A DNA stretch of 64,000 nt from Irpex lacteus (GCA_001986395.2 MQVO02000010.1:124001-188000); one strand, 5' to 3'; positions 1 through 12,990 are shown, counted from the first letter of the stretch. Notes: a model not told the origin generated them from the sequence alone. Numbers and translations are program-made.

Positions 1-402
1 CCGCTCTTTGAATCATTCTTTGGCAGCGACTCGGAGGTACTCAAGCAGACGGTCGCAATGCTTGGACGTCTACCCGACCCTTGGTGGGATGTTTTCAGTG
101 ATCACGACACTTGGTTTGAAGAGGATGGGGAACCGAAGAGTATGGAGATTCAAGAACGCGATAGTGTTACCTTGAAGATTTCCAAGAGCTCCATTCGAGA
201 GCAGTTACGCGAAATAGGCACGCAGGTCGATGCTCCAGAAGATGTCGAAGGACGCATGATTGAGGAGTATGATAAGAGACTAGGAGAGGAAGAGGTCACG
301 TTGCTGGGGGATTTACTAGAGAGGATGCTGAAGTATCGCCCCGAGGAGAGAACCAATATGGAAGAGGTAATCAGACACCCATGGTTCAATTTTGCAGACT
401 GA
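1..402 (+). CDS. Protein kinase, C-terminal fragment (SRPK-like), cut by window edge
   Basis: The frame is open from base 1 to the stop at 400-402, so this is the 3' end of a gene starting outside the window. It carries the last part of a kinase C-lobe: a stretch with SFFGSDSE and LGRLPDPWW, an insert naming a threshold (EDGEPKSMEI), then MLKYRPEERTNMEEVIRHPWF. The R-P-E-E-R plus H-P-W-F pattern is the classic kinase subdomain XI and final helix. The layout resembles the SRPK-related kinases that are strongly expanded in Agaricomycetes (family knowledge). ATP-binding and catalytic loops are not visible, so activity cannot be judged. Confidence 0.75.
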   Translation, partial: PLFESFFGSDSEVLKQTVAMLGRLPDPWWDVFSDHDTWFEEDGEPKSMEIQERDSVTLKISKSSIREQLREIGTQVDAPEDVEGRMIEEYDKRLGEEEVTLLGDLLERMLKYRPEERTNMEEVIRHPWFNFAD

Positions 403-614
403 TAGACATAGCTCTGTGGGACTCTTGTACAAGTATCATATAATACTACTAATAACGTTCGCAATGATATACCACACCTCTGCTCATTTTCACATCAGCC
501 AAATTTATCTTACATCGAAGGTGACGGTTTATTCATCGCGTTCGTAAAGTAAGTAAGTACTGACACATTGTATACAACAACGATCCCAAGAAACCCGTGC
601 CCCCAGCAAAAAGA

Positions 615-2149
615 TCAGTCATCAGCAACTTCTACAGCTTCATAATGTGAGTCGTTCTTCGAGCCACGTTCCCAAAACCGCCAACGAAACCAGCCCTTTT
701 CGTCTTCCCTACTCGCTCGCCTGACTTCGCCATTGCGCATGACAATGTACGTCTTCCCTCTCCAGTCGACGGTGCTGCCCCATATCGCGAATGCCCAAAT
801 GGGCAAAGCGAGAGCTTCTCTCAAGGCCCAAGCACCGATAAACCGCCACCATACTGCACCGGAAGGAACAGGATATCCTGCCAAAGACGCGTATACGTCC
901 AAATCCACGGACAGCCACACGGCAAAGTGGAGAATCAGGAATAGCCATGGTGGGATACCGAACAGGTATCGCAGACCGAGGGAAGCCAGGACGCCTGCGA
1001 CGATACTTTCCGTGAAAGGTTCAATGAGAGTCGCAGCGAAAACCATCCGTTTTCGTACGCGGATCCAGCGTACTCGTCGCCAGAAGTAGTCGGCGAGAGA
1101 CATGTTCCCCACTGCGTTGCGTGCGACGTCGCATGAGAGTTCGTGTCGCAGATCCAATTCATGCCATAGGGCACTAGCGATCATATTGTCTTCGGCGAGG
1201 AACCTGCCGAACGCTGCCAGTCCCTTGTCGCGATGAGGCTCATCGTTGGATGTCACAGGTTTGAGTGTACCGTCAACGCGCTCGATGTCGGATTTGCGGT
1301 AGAGGTTGGACTTGCCTACGACGCAGGAGTCGACAGCGACTGTGTTGATGGCGATATACATCTTGGCGTGGTTAGTGTTCAGAAACGCCTGTTCAACGTG
1401 TGAGCCGAGCGAGTATTCTGTGGCGAAAGCGAATGGGACGTGGTGCACTAGGGCTATCCGCTTTCGGGTGGAGGGAGCGGCTGAGGGAGGACCGTCGAGA
1501 ACGTCGACGGAGCGTGCGAGAGTGCCGGAGTCGACCATGACGTTCGAGTCAAGGACCCAAAGGATGTCGTGTGCGGCTTGTTTGTATGCGCGCATAAGGT
1601 TGTTTACTTTCGGGTTTACTCCTACAACTTCTTCCCCTGTAATATAACGGCGATCAGCAGCGTATCCCGTTCAATGAAAAGATATTCAACCTACCTATTA
1701 TGACATGGGCATTCACGTTTGGATACTTGGCGATGAGGTCCCGCACGACCCCGAGAGCCTGGTCATGTTCGCTAGCTACAGCGAGGAATATCTCGTAATT
1801 CGGATATTCCTGTGTGAAGGTCGATTCCAAGTTCTCGTACAGATTCGTGTCAAGGCCCTTCAAAGGACGAATAACCGATACTCCTGGAACCGAATTCGGT
1901 GACGCTGAAGCCAGAGGAGAGCGGGGTCTTAGACGGTACCGTTTACGGCTGTCAATCAAGAATGAGAATGTGGGTGACTTGTCAAACGAAATTAAAGACG
2001 ATAACGTACGCGGATATGCATCCTAGAAGTCCTAGTAACAGTATAAAGCTATACCATGTTACACTCACTATAGCGAGAGTTGTGCGCACCGCGCTGGGCT
2101 GCGAGTGCACTTCGTTAACGTCGTCCACATCCATCGGAGGCCGAGACAT
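615..2149 (-). CDS. Ceramide glucosyltransferase (GT21)
   Basis: Model: complement of 615-1636, 1695-1948 and 2010-2149, giving 471 aa. Exon joins are in phase (2, then 1) at GTACGT and GTAGGT donors. The enzyme transfers glucose from UDP-glucose to ceramide in the ER/Golgi, the first step of glucosylceramide synthesis. An N-terminal membrane anchor lies around residues 20-46. The GT21 signature is complete: VIRPLKGLD, then WVLDSNV (Asp about 161), then LAEDNM (Asp about 281), and the RRVRW form of the (Q/R)xxRW motif about 318-322. Two or three hydrophobic segments follow near residues 345-425. Length is usual for fungal GCS. It is tail-to-tail with the kinase fragment. The first exon is short but in frame and supplies the expected anchor. 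Confidence 0.9.
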
Positions 2150-2608
2150 TTAGGCGCGCCCCGGTCAGAGATGCTTCACGTGATGAAGCCAAATAGGTGT
2201 CAATACGGACCGCTGATTTGTAAACGGTACTTATGGTCAACTTCCATTGATTCCGGCCACTGGTAAGCTTGGTGACCTTAAGCTTCTCATTATTTGACGT
2301 CTATCATATATATCTAATTGTTCAGCACCTTGGTGAAATCTGACGGCTGAATTCTTGGTGCAGGAATCCTGTTACGATCGGGTATAGCACCGTGACACAT
2401 AGCCGCGTCTAAGCTTGCCAGTCATACAACCCCAAGACGAAGGCGAGGTTACGCACATTATTTGACGTCCTGCTAACCTATCCTACCCAGGCCCTGCACA
2501 GTCCGCCACCTCGACTGAGATCAAGTAAGCCGCATTAATTGCTAAAGTTGCCGCCAGCTCACTAGAATTCCTTTGAAATTACAGCCAGGAAATCAGAGAG
2601 AGATCGCT
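2150..2608. other. Divergent intergenic region, GCS / F-box gene A
   Basis: Head-to-head spacer between the ceramide glucosyltransferase and F-box gene A, presumably holding both promoters. No coding exon, RNA gene or clear TATA box was seen. Confidence 0.5.
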
Positions 2609-4163
2609 ATGCTACCCCAGGATCACGAAGCTGCACCCTGCGAAATATTTCCAGAGGTAAGTTGGGCACCTAAGATTACTAACCTTGTGCACTATCACAG
2701 TCGTTAAACGCACATCTGAAGGGCCCCGGCTCTGACGCACAGCACACCACCGTGACTCTGCAAACGCTCCCCGTCGAGATCCTGGTGGCCATCTTCACTG
2801 CAGTGCTAAATAGGGACCATGCCCTTGTCGTCATCCTCGCCCAACTGTCTCAGGACCTGCGGCAGGTTGTCCTGTCGACACCATCCTTGTGGTCCACATT
2901 GTCACTTTCAAAGGGAAGACGGCCGGAGGAGAAAGCTGCATTATGGAGCTCACGCAATCAAGACCTACTGAAGAACCTATATATCCGTGACGATAGCCCT
3001 GACGTCCGAACAGCCTTACATGTTCTCTGTGACGTGCCAATGAACAATCTACGGTCTTTAGTGGCGGTGGACATCGGCAGAAACGAGCTCTCAAGGCTTC
3101 TTCCACAGTTCACCTCGGCTGTGGTCTCGAATCTCGAATCTCTGACCCTGAAGTATGCCCCATACGACGACTATAACTGGTTGAATGAGGCCGAAGATCT
3201 ACAGCTTCGTCGTCTCCAGACGTACTGCATATGCATCGACTGGGCTCATCTCGCAACTCACTGCACACATCTTCGCGAACTATCTTACGAAGAGGGACTA
3301 GTTGTGGCGACAGTACCGGACATTATTGAAGTGTTGCGCAGAAACAGCTACCTCGAGGCCTTTACACTCAAGTGTCATGGCTGGCTGGAACTACCGAACC
3401 AAGTTCCCCCACCTTTCCATTACCCATCGCCCAACCCAGACACGTCCATCGAGCTCAAACACCTGACTAGACTCAGGTTCTACGGAGGTGTCCTTAAAGC
3501 AGAGTACTTCATCCCTTTCCTAGCCATGCCCAATCTCCGCTCTCTCGAACTCGAAGGGCTCTGTTCGCAGTGGAACGATACCATCCGCAATCTGATCGAC
3601 ACGAACGCCGTAGGTCGTCTCGTGTCTCTGGCGATAATCTATACACACCTAAACATCCCAGATGAAGTCCTCGACCGCTCGGATTTGTTAATAGAACTTC
3701 TCCGCAACACGAGTCAGCTGAAGTATCTCGAGCTTTTCCGTGTGACACACGTCGGACCTGTGCTTAGGGCGCTGGCATGTGACCCGGCGGCGTACTGTCC
3801 CCAACTCGCAACTTTGGACGTCTCGCAGTGTGATACGGACAACGAATTGCTCATGGCTGTTGTGCGCGCGCGGAATGACACCATGCCAGCCACATCATTA
3901 AATAGCTCTAAGTCCTCGGCGGGTTCTTCGACGTCAACAGTGACACAACTACGGAAGCTGGTCATCAACTCATGCTGCGAGGTAACCCAAGATACTTTAT
4001 CCTGGCTACGAGAGCATGTGCCCCACGTCACTTGTCATTACTTGCGAACAAGACGTCAAAGGACAGAAAAGCAACGAAAACAGGGTAAGTAGTGCGCTTG
4101 GCAGTATCACACACCAGAGCACCTGATCATCTCACGTCGTGTCTAGATGCTAGTTATTGGTAA
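2609..4163 (+). CDS. F-box/LRR-type protein A
   Basis: Model: 2609-2656, 2701-4084 and 4147-4163, 482 aa. The long middle exon has no good ATG of its own; a 16-codon first exon (ATG at 2609, donor GTAAGT) joins in phase 0. An F-box-like helix (LQTLPVEILVAIF) opens exon 2, followed by leucine-rich segments (LRSLELEGLCSQWNDTI, QLATLDVSQCDTDNELL, LRKLVINSCCEVT) as in FBXL proteins, which recruit substrates to SCF ubiquitin ligases. A GTAAGT donor at 4085 and TAG acceptor at 4146 add a final six residues ending Ser-Tyr-Trp. Unspliced, the frame stops at 4092. The spliced form is preferred because the paralogue at 18.4-20.0 kb has the same intron and a Ser-His-Trp end. Substrate unknown. Confidence 0.8.
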
Positions 4164-4211
4164 GACTCTAAGCGTATATACCCACAAATTTGTACCTCGA
4201 GTAAAATAAGC

Positions 4212-5158
4212 TCAAAAGTGGTATGGTTCGGGGAATGCAGGGGGAGTGTTCGAGGAATGTGACACAGGACGGGAAGTAGCAGAAGTACCCGAAACGCCAG
4301 AAGATGACGCGTAGAAGGGTGGTCGTGGTTGGACGCCAGGGCTCGGGCTCGGAGAGGGTCCTTGTCTGCCACTAGTGGCAGCTGCAGCAGGCTGCCGGGT
4401 GTTTGGGGCGAATTGACGCTGCAGTGCACCGAAAGCACCAGCTCCGTAAGTTTGGAATAGGTTCTGGCCCATGGCGAGGACGCTTGCAGCTGAGGGAGCA
4501 GATGACTGGCCTTGCGGTTGTTGGCCGCCAGCAGCCCCCGAGGCGGCTTGCGCAGCGTTTGGATTATTTCTGGTGGCGAGTTTCCAGATGGCCTCCCAGA
4601 GCCCAGCGAGCTTCGTCTGGACGAAAGCCAGGGTGTTGTTAGAAGCTGCTGTTATCGCGGCATCGATATCTGCTTCATTATTGCGGAAGAAGGGCTGTAT
4701 GTATGTCTGATAGATGAACGTCGAACCCTGCGAAATAGAGCGTTAGGCAAACGTTGCGTGGCGTCGATCAGCTGAAGTTCTGCTGACCTGGATCTGGGGT
4801 AGTGCAAGGAAGAGGAGGAGAATAGTTCTTGCCTCCCAATAAAAGGGGAACCTGACGACACGGAGCTTGTAAGGCGTTTGTGACGTATGAAAATAGCTTC
4901 GTTTCACATACCAACTCACGAGCCATTGCGCGACATTCTCAAAAGCGACGAGCCCTCCGACGCAGACCCAGTACATGGCCCATCTCTCGAGTTCGGGATC
5001 AGACGTCGGGCGGTGGGATAAGGCTTTCCATGTCGAGTAGCATGGGATAAGGAACGCGAACCACGCACTACAAGGTGTGAGTTTAGTGTCAGATGAGACT
5101 GCCTCGAGCCCGAGAGGAGCACTCACCAGACAATCTGAGATATCAGTGAAAAGAGCAT
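4212..5158 (-). CDS. TB2/DP1/HVA22 (REEP/Yop1-like) ER membrane protein
   Basis: Model: complement of 4212-4727, 4788-4851, 4912-5067 and 5127-5158, 255 aa. This family shapes ER tubules with hairpin membrane segments. The domain fills about residues 10-95: AWFAFLIPCYSTWKAL, the charged RPTSDPELERWAMYW loop, then FENVAQWLVSWFPFYWEAR and LLLFLALPQIQGSTFIYQ. This order is diagnostic. The tail, about 150 residues, is rich in Ala, Gln, Ser and Pro and probably disordered. The first exon is only 32 nt. The stop lies 48 bp from the convergent stop of F-box gene A, so the two 3' UTRs probably overlap. Confidence 0.9.
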
Positions 5159-5782
5159 GATTCTGCAACGAGTTCAAGAATGGGTGGCTTCAAAAATGCT
5201 GTTAAATATCTTAAATATTGAATCTGTGTTTGCTGCGGCCACCGTCGGACACGTATGTATGTGGTCGATGAGTGAGAGACTGCGGGCGCATCGCGAAACG
5301 GTCGTCGTGTGCGATGCAGCTGACCCAGATCTCGATCAATGCCATCAGTCCCTGGGCGTCTACACAAAGGCTGCCGTTTCGACTCCTGTCCTGGGCAGGA
5401 AATATCATCACACCCCAATTCTGCTTCCCAAGTCCGTGTCAATCCCAAGACACGATGTGGCTGCGAGCGGAAGCAGAGCCTGCGCAAGCCCAGCTCGTCG
5501 ACATGAGGCGAGTAGTTCACACGCTGCCGGTCATATCCCTGCTCATGAGGCTGGACTCAGAGCCAAATTCGGATGGACGATGATTGAGGGCAATGAGGAA
5601 GTAATCCCCGGTGATCGCCGTGCCCCGTGTTTCCTGCACAGGCGCTAGACCCTGTTTGCGGAGATCAGGTGCACGCCGTCGACCTTCTCTCCTCGTTGTT
5701 GCCCATCTCTGCCCTCGACCACCTCCGTCTCCGCGTCGAGGGGCGCGCTAGGGTCTCCTTCACTATCACCGACGTACTGAAC
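5159..5782. other. Divergent intergenic region, REEP / Zn2Cys6 gene
   Basis: Spacer between two divergently transcribed genes. The frame upstream of the transcription-factor ATG at 5783 is open for 52 codons but has no ATG start, so it was treated as 5' UTR. Nothing else supported. Confidence 0.45.
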
Positions 5783-8700
5783 ATGGACAACGGAAACGGC
5801 CTCCCAATCAAGAAACAGGAAGATGGCGAAGGCGGGGATGTCAAGGCCAAGGACACCAAACCGGTGGTTAGAACGTTGAACCGAGTCCCCCGTAAGTAAC
5901 GCGATTCGGTACATCGGTCCCGTTCACTGACATCACACAGGTGCCTGTGTATGTGCTCCAGGATTTTGTGCGCATTTCCGATAAAAACAACTAATATATC
6001 TATGCTAGAATGCGTGCCGGAAGCAGAAGATGCGATGTGAGGGGGCTGAGAACCCTCCTTGTCGGAGGTGCAGACACGCAGGCCTAGAATGTCTCTTTGA
6101 GAAACCGCAGAGAGAGGCGAGCCTCACTGGAGAGGCAGGCTTAGAGTGAGCATGATTCATCCACTTCCGCTTTCAATATCTCATCGTCGATGGTAGGCGA
6201 ATTCGGAGCCTGGAGGCTCATGTTGCAGACATCCGTCAGACACAGACAGCCATACAGAGTACTCTGATGGAGATTGCAGCACATCTTCGAGGCTCCCAAC
6301 ATTTCCCCGCACGCTCACCGTCTGTCTATCCCCCGCCGTTCGCGCATCCTTCTCCAACCGTGCACTCAATGTCATCGCCCAGTGGGTCGACCCCTACGGC
6401 CGGGAATCACCCCACGCCCTTGATGGTGGATACGAATCATACACCTACCGTTGGAAATAGCTCATCTAACATAAAAGTTCGTCAGCACAGGGACTCGATA
6501 TCTTCAACGGCATACCAAAGTCCTCCGTTAAACGCAGCAGGTCATCGGCCAATGGGTTCCGCGGAGATACACGCTCCCTCGGCCCACTACACACAACAAA
6601 GCTCCGGGCCTTCCGGATCGCATGGAACGACGCTGCCGCCCTTCTCGAGTATAGAGTCGATGGGGCCACCCCGCACGCAGCCAAGCAACGTCTCCTCTGT
6701 GCGCTATCACCTACCAGAGTCCGGGCGTTCTAGGAGTGGCCCCGAGCCCACATCGGGATCCAAGAGAGCTTTTCCGAGCTCAACAGCCACGAGTGCTGAC
6801 TCAACTGACGCCGAAGAGGATGATGGCGAGCTGCCAGCTTCTGGTCTAGTCGCACCCTGGGAGGTTCTAAGGGGCCTTGCAGATGTTGCAATCGAGAGAG
6901 CTGCCTTGGTGAGACGATCACGCGCAGGTGTTTTACCGGAGTTTTGTACTGACCTGGTATACCCCTCACTCTAGGAGAATGGAGGGGAAAGCGAAGCCCC
7001 CAGTCGCGCCAGAACGGCTTCTCCTGAACCTAGACATGTCCGCCCTACGAAGCGCAGAAAGACACAACATAAGCAAACCGTTCCCAGTATTCTCCCAGAT
7101 GGTGAGTGGCCGAATAACACCGCTGATTCAGCGGAGGTATCAAATTAATATTTCCCGCAGTTGTAACGAAGAATATCATTCCTGAGGCAGAGGCGCGCGA
7201 ACTTTTCAGGATGTCAGTTGCCTTTGTCCGTTGCGGTAATTGTGCGTGATTGACTGATATGTTGCTCTCCACTCTCAGATTCTACCATGGATGTTCCACA
7301 TTCTTGTCGGTGTTTGACGCAAATGTTGACACGTACGATGCTCTCCACGAACGATCGCCGTTCGCAGTCAATTGTATTTGTATGGTTGCCGCCCGGGTTA
7401 GAGATGGCGGAGGTGAGTTGTCTGATCGGATTCAGTTGCTTCGCAGATTCGGATTGATGACGCTTTTCTGCAGGTGAACCCAGCGATACGTACCTCAAGT
7501 GCCAGGAAGAGGTGCAGTCGATATCATGTGCGACGCTTTTCTCCCCTGTGGTGCGGCAAGAGGCCGTTCAAGCGATGAGTAAGCATTCTTCGTTCAGTCC
7601 ATATCTTCCGTGCTACAACGTTCGCGCAGTCCTCGTCTCTGGTTGGTCAGATAATGGATGGCTCAGTGGAGGCCATGCAGTCCGCATGGCGATGGAGATC
7701 TGTATGTATGTTCTCTCGTTCATGAGATATTCTTCTGATACACGTGTTGTAATAGCTATGCACAAGGCGTGGCCTGAGATCTTGAGGAGAATGAAGGCGA
7801 ACAAGGCTGGCACCTCACCCAAGGAGCGCCAGCTGATCATATCTGCTCGGACCTGGTTGTGTCTCTACCTATTTGAACATCAGTAAGAATTTATCTATAT
7901 CCCAAAAATATGTTGCTGACGACCGGACAGGATGTCGTATGGTACGGGGCGGCCGGCGATCCTCAAGGACGACGAAAGCATCTCTCAATGCCGCCTCCTT
8001 CTGCAGCATCCCCTGGCGATTGAAGATGATATGCGGCTTGTCTCCACCGTCGAGCTGATGGCCATCCGGGAGCGCATCCATAATAGCCTGGCTCCCCTTT
8101 TCGATAGACCGGTGGACGAGCGTACCTTCATGGTGCTCCGAGATGCTGACGCGGACTTCCGTCAGTGGTACGCCACGTGGGATCAGGCGTTTTCACAGAA
8201 ATACGAAGATGCCGCATTTTATCGCCAGAGTCTGCAGATCCAGCACCTGACGGCCGAGCTCTTCCATAATGCGACGGCTTTGAGGGGTATCGATGGTCCA
8301 GAGGATGTGCAGAAGATGCCCACTGCCCAGAGGGAACTTGCGATCCGCTCGATACAAATCGGTAGGCAGATCTTGGATATTACCGTGAACTCGCCCGCAT
8401 ATCGCGAAGGCATGAAATATGGTACGTCTATTTTTATACACCTTGTATACGCATTGCTCACCGTGTCCCAGCGGTTCATTACACGCACGCCACCGCGACT
8501 TTCTCCGCCTCTTTCCTATTACGTCTTGTCCGGCTTTTGTAAGTTCTTATTTCCTAAGTAGCCGAAAGGTGATACTAATTTCATATAGCCCGGACCAATG
8601 TGATCCTCACGACATACGTGTGCTTGTTGAACGCCTGGCCGCGCTCCTGTCTGAAGGTGAGGTTCCCACTGAGATCTCCGACCGACATATGACTTACGGA

Positions 8701-9144
8701 AACCTCTTAGTCCCTGGGAGGCGTTACGCTCTAACACTTCAGCTGATGTTGAAGCGCTTCAAAAGACGCAAGACCGGTTCCATCTCGCGCTCCCCTCAGG
8801 TCGCAAGACCTGGACAGTCGATGCGTGAAGGCTCAGCGCATTCTCAGGATCTTGGCATCGGCCACCACATATCTACGAACCCCATTTCCCCAACGTACGA
8901 CAGTCACTACACCGCCCACCCCGAGTCGATGGGACATGTGGCTGCCGGGCCCGCGCACCAGTACTACGGCCAATACGCGGCCAACATAGACAACATCTGG
9001 CGTGGATTCGAGTCCACGTCTACGGAACAGCTGCCAGTCTGGTTGTCTGACCAGACCCTTGGAGGCGCATCGTTCTCACAGAACGGTATCGATGCCTTCC
9101 TCTTGCCGAATGACTACCTGCCGCCTGCTCCTCAGATATGGTGA
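5783..9144 (+). CDS. Zn2Cys6 fungal transcription factor
   Basis: Multi-exon gene: 5783-5891, 5941-5948, 6009-6145, 6197-6908, 6975-7101, 7161-7212, then from 7279 about seven more exons to the stop at 9144. The binuclear zinc cluster is assembled from three exons: ACNACRKQKMRC followed by CRRCRHAGLEC, a perfect Cx2Cx6C-x7-Cx2Cx6C. The first cysteine comes from an 8-nt micro-exon (5941-5948). A short coiled-coil linker follows (LEAHVADIRQTQTAIQ), then a Ser/Pro-rich disordered stretch, then the middle homology region typical of fungal_trans regulators. A 54-nt in-frame intron near 8660-8713 is likely, restoring LLSEVPGRRYALTLQL. Nuclear DNA-binding regulator; targets unknown. Downstream exon edges are approximate. 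Confidence 0.85.
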
Positions 9145-9582
9145 GGGTAGCGATCGGAGTACGTCTTGATTCAGCTTTCCCTGTATATGCTATAACTTCT
9201 GCTTTGCTTGCTTTTGCCTCTCTTTCAATGTTCTATGTGTTGCATCAGTTGGATTTATTTTGCTAATTTGCATAACGGCCCTTGCGTGGTGGTCGCACGA
9301 CAGTCAAAAACAATGTACAAGAGACCTCTCCACTCTGTCGTATTCTTGCTTATCCCATTGCTTAGCCATATCAATCCTGTGTAGCACGGATGTACTTGTT
9401 CTCGAAGTTTTGGCTTTTACAATTACGATTATCTTTACGCCAGTTAAGAATCTTTTCAAGTTGAGATCATTGCGTGAAAGAGAGTATGTGGCGTTAGACG
9501 CTCCATTAGCGCCAATCCCGCCTTCCATACACGGCACATAATTTTTTGGCGGAAGCGCAACTTTGTCTGCATCAACCTCGTT
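9145..9582. other. Intergenic, downstream of Zn2Cys6 gene and upstream of WDR75
   Basis: Co-directional spacer with a T-rich 3' UTR-like part. No exon, RNA gene or repeat was recognised. Confidence 0.4.
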
Positions 9583-12500
9583 ATGCCTGTGGCTGTCGAC
9601 CGGACACCCGACATGGGAGCGTCCAGGGACATTGGGAACATCGGAGACCCTCTACAACAGACCCCTGCACAAGCTGAGAGGACGAAAAAAGCACGATTGT
9701 ACCGAACTCCCAAGAAATTGAGAGAGGTGGTGGAGGAGCAGCCTGTAGCGGGTTCGTCGACGGAGCGTGCACGTGAGGATGGGTCTACGTGGGCGTGGAG
9801 GTCGTTGACGGAGTCTTCTGCGAGCAAGGTGAAGCCTGTGTTTACGAAGGATGGGAGGTGCGCAAATTGTTGATCATAGCTGTTTTTACTGGCTCTCATC
9901 TTGGTGCAGTTACTTCATGACGGCTTCCGGAGCGAATGTGAAGATATACTCTGTTGCTACTGGACAGGTTGTGTCTACGCTATCAACTGCCAATACTGCA
10001 AGTCGGCCTGCTGTGAAGACAGGCTATGGCGAGGCGATCTCGTCTATGATATTGTCCCCACATAACCCTTTCCAATTATTTACCGCTTCCCTGGACGGCT
10101 GCGTCAGGATATGGGACTTTGTGGATGCAGTACTGCTTCAAACGATGGACCTTGGCCTACCAGTACTCCATGTCGCAGCACACGAAAAGTTCAAGAACGA
10201 AGTGTATGTCGCGCTTTCGAAAAAAACCAAAAAGCTGAACGTGCATAGTATGTACAAGGGTCTCATCATGCACACCATATCTGATCAAAACCTCGTGCAG
10301 AAAATCCCACGAAGGAAGATAACGCCGTGGTCATGCGCATCTCTCTCACCCCTACTCATGCGACGGCGCGTCTACCAGTTCAGCACTCTGCCGAAACGCG
10401 TCACATTGGCAAGGCCCGTGCTCCTGTCGGGCTGGCATTCTCGCCTAGTGGGTCTTGGCTTGTTGCGATAGGTGCTCACAAGGCATATGTTGCTCGAATG
10501 ACCGATCTGCAGTCTGGCTTCACGAAGCTGATCTCTCCTGACAAGTTGACTTGCATGGCTTTTCATCCTACGGAAGAGTATTTCGCCACTGGTGATGCAA
10601 GAGGCTTGGTACGACTATGGTACTGCTTAAATGACAGTATACCGTCCGGGGTCTCTGGAGTCGAGAAGAAGGCACCTACGACTACTTTGCACTGGCACGC
10701 GCATCCGGTAGCTTCTATAGCCTTTACTGCTAACGGTGCTTATCTCCTGAGTGGTGGTGAGGAAGCCGTCCTCGTCATCTGGCAACTGCATACCGGAAAG
10801 AAGGAGTTTATCCCGCGAGTTGGCGCACCTATATCAACCGTAACACTGTCAACGTCGACTTCTTCGAATGAGGAAGAGTATCTTTTGGGTCTTTCCGATG
10901 CTTCTTTCGTGTTTGTACGGTCTGGCACCCTTCGTCTGGGCAAGACAATCGCGCGAGTGAAACTTGGTACGTACGATAGGCTGCCACTCATACCTGCAAA
11001 ATGTTGAGCTTGCTTCCATCCAGATCCCGCTATATCCCATGATCGTCCGTCTTCATCCACCCGCGTCCCATTGGCTGCACATGCCATCTCCTCCACCCTC
11101 GTTCTCCCGTCATCACATCCGTCTACCCTACAGCTTTACGCTCCAACAACATCAAAACTTCTCTCCGAACTCGAAGTCTCGCCCTCAAATCGTATATCCC
11201 GGCGAGATGAAAAAGCCCTAGAGCCATGCCGTGTAGAGATCAGCGCCATGGCAGATTCTGGAGAGTGGATGGCTACGCTCGACACACGGGAGGGAGAAGA
11301 GAGTTTCCGTGGAGAGGCGTATTTGAAGTTGTGGGCTTGGGATCGTAAGGCTAGCCAGTGGGTATTGAATACGAGGATTGATCGGCCGCATGGACTGTCC
11401 AAGGTCACTGCGATTACTTTCAGACCACGGAGTAGGGACGATGCCTCTTTGTTACTTGCTACCACTGGAGAGGACGGCGTGATCAAGATGTGGGGTGTCA
11501 GAAGATCTACTACGAAAACCGGAGAGACCGAAAGTGCGTTTTTTGTCTCTATAATCCTCGATTCAACAGGCTAATTCCGTCCTCATAGGTTACTGGGTCG
11601 CACGATCAACCGTTCGATACCGCTCAGAAGTTCCAACACATGCTTCATGGGCTCAAGATGGCTCACTCCTCGCTGTCTCCCTTGGACCATACGTCGTTCT
11701 ATACGACCCAAGCACCATGCTGGTCGTGAGGACCTTGACCTGTCCGGAAGTCAGCGTCATCTTGTCTGCTCACTTTATCGGCCGCAGTGGACGTTATATC
11801 GCACTCCGAGGACAAAGAGATCTTGTACTGTGGGATTTGGTGCTTGATAGCGGTACGTCTTCCAGTATCATCGCACGCACCATGATAGCTCAATACGATA
11901 TATCTCACAGTAAACTGGCATTATCGAAGCTATTCGTTCCTCTCGCACATCTTCTCCCACCCCCGCGAAGATGCCTTCGTCGCATTCGAATCCGATCCTA
12001 AATCCTCCCGCCCCAAAACCCACATTGTCAAATTCACACCATCGTCATCCATCCCAACCTCCTCACACACCCTCCCCTTCCGTCTTCAAAGCGTCTCTTC
12101 GTGCCCTCCAAGATGGCTGATGTCGAACGAACCTTCGTCGTTCGCCTTCGTAGGTATCACACACGACTGGAACGCCGTTATCTTTGGGGACCAGATCCGC
12201 CTTGCTGATGCTGACCAGTCGGAGGGCAAGGTACTCGTGGGCTCCGGACCTGTGACGAAGCATACGTTGTTCCAAGATATCTTCGGCAAGAGCGCCTTCG
12301 CGGACCTCAGTAATCGACATGCGCCGCCGCCTGTAGCGAGCAGCGGGAGTGCGTCGTGGAAGGGGAAGCAGGTGGAAGAGGTGTTCAAGACTCCGGCGTA
12401 TTTGATGCCCCCGTTGAGTACGCTTTTCGACCCGTTGATGGACGAGTTCTTGAAGCCGCGGGTGCCTGGTGAGGAAGGTGCGGCGGTGGATGAGGGAGGA

Positions 12501-12990
12501 GAGAAGGAGGAAGATGGCGAGGGCGATGTGTCGATGGAGATTGAGGGTGAGGGTGCTGAGGCGCCGATTGTGGTAGGGAACAGGCTTGAGCGGATAGTGG
12601 ACGATAAAGAGATGGTGGCGATGATCAAGGTCTTCAAGAATCATTGTTTGCAACGTAAGTCTATTTTGTTTTGCGTTTTCTTTATGGATCTTGACATACG
12701 GTTATCCCATAGCCGCCTCTGCTCCCTCAGCACCTGCTCCAGCATCTGCCACACCAAAACTCAACGGATACCACAAACACACCACGAGCAAATCCGGTGC
12801 GACGGTAAACGGTGCCCCACCTCAAGCCCCTCCACCGAAAGTGAACGGCATCGTCAACGTCAACACCACGTCTATCAACACCACATCCAAAGCGGTTCTA
12901 CCAGAGACGCAGTCACCACCTTCTCCGCCACCGGAACGGACTTCGTCGCCTGTAAAGGTTGGGCAGAAACGTAAAAAGTCTCTTGGTTAG
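9583..12990 (+). CDS. WD40 protein of the U3 processome, WDR75/Nan1 (Utp17)-like
   Basis: Model: 9583-9857, 9910-10247, 10301-10966, 11024-11533, 11589-11852, 11911-12654 and 12713-12990; all joins keep frame, 1024 aa. Two sets of WD repeats are visible: an N-terminal one (SMILSPHNPFQLFTASLDG..IRIWD-like, LTCMAFHPTEEYFATGDARG, ASIAFTANGAYLLSGGEEA..VIWQL) and a later one (ITFRPRSRDDASLLLATTGE, SLLAVSLGPYVVLYD). Two beta-propellers with a basic, disordered tail ending KRKKSLG fit WDR75/Nan1, a t-UTP subunit of the small-subunit processome acting in the nucleolus on 18S rRNA maturation. An acidic segment lies near 12490-12560. Assignment rests on architecture and overall resemblance. Confidence 0.8.

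Noticed and set aside
2752..2754. GTG as start of F-box gene A
   Set aside because: Non-ATG start is not needed: an in-phase upstream exon with ATG 2609 and strong splice sites exists.
12063..12653. Long frames antisense to the WDR75-like gene
   Set aside because: Shadow of a conserved sense exon; composition is low complexity and no family marks are present.
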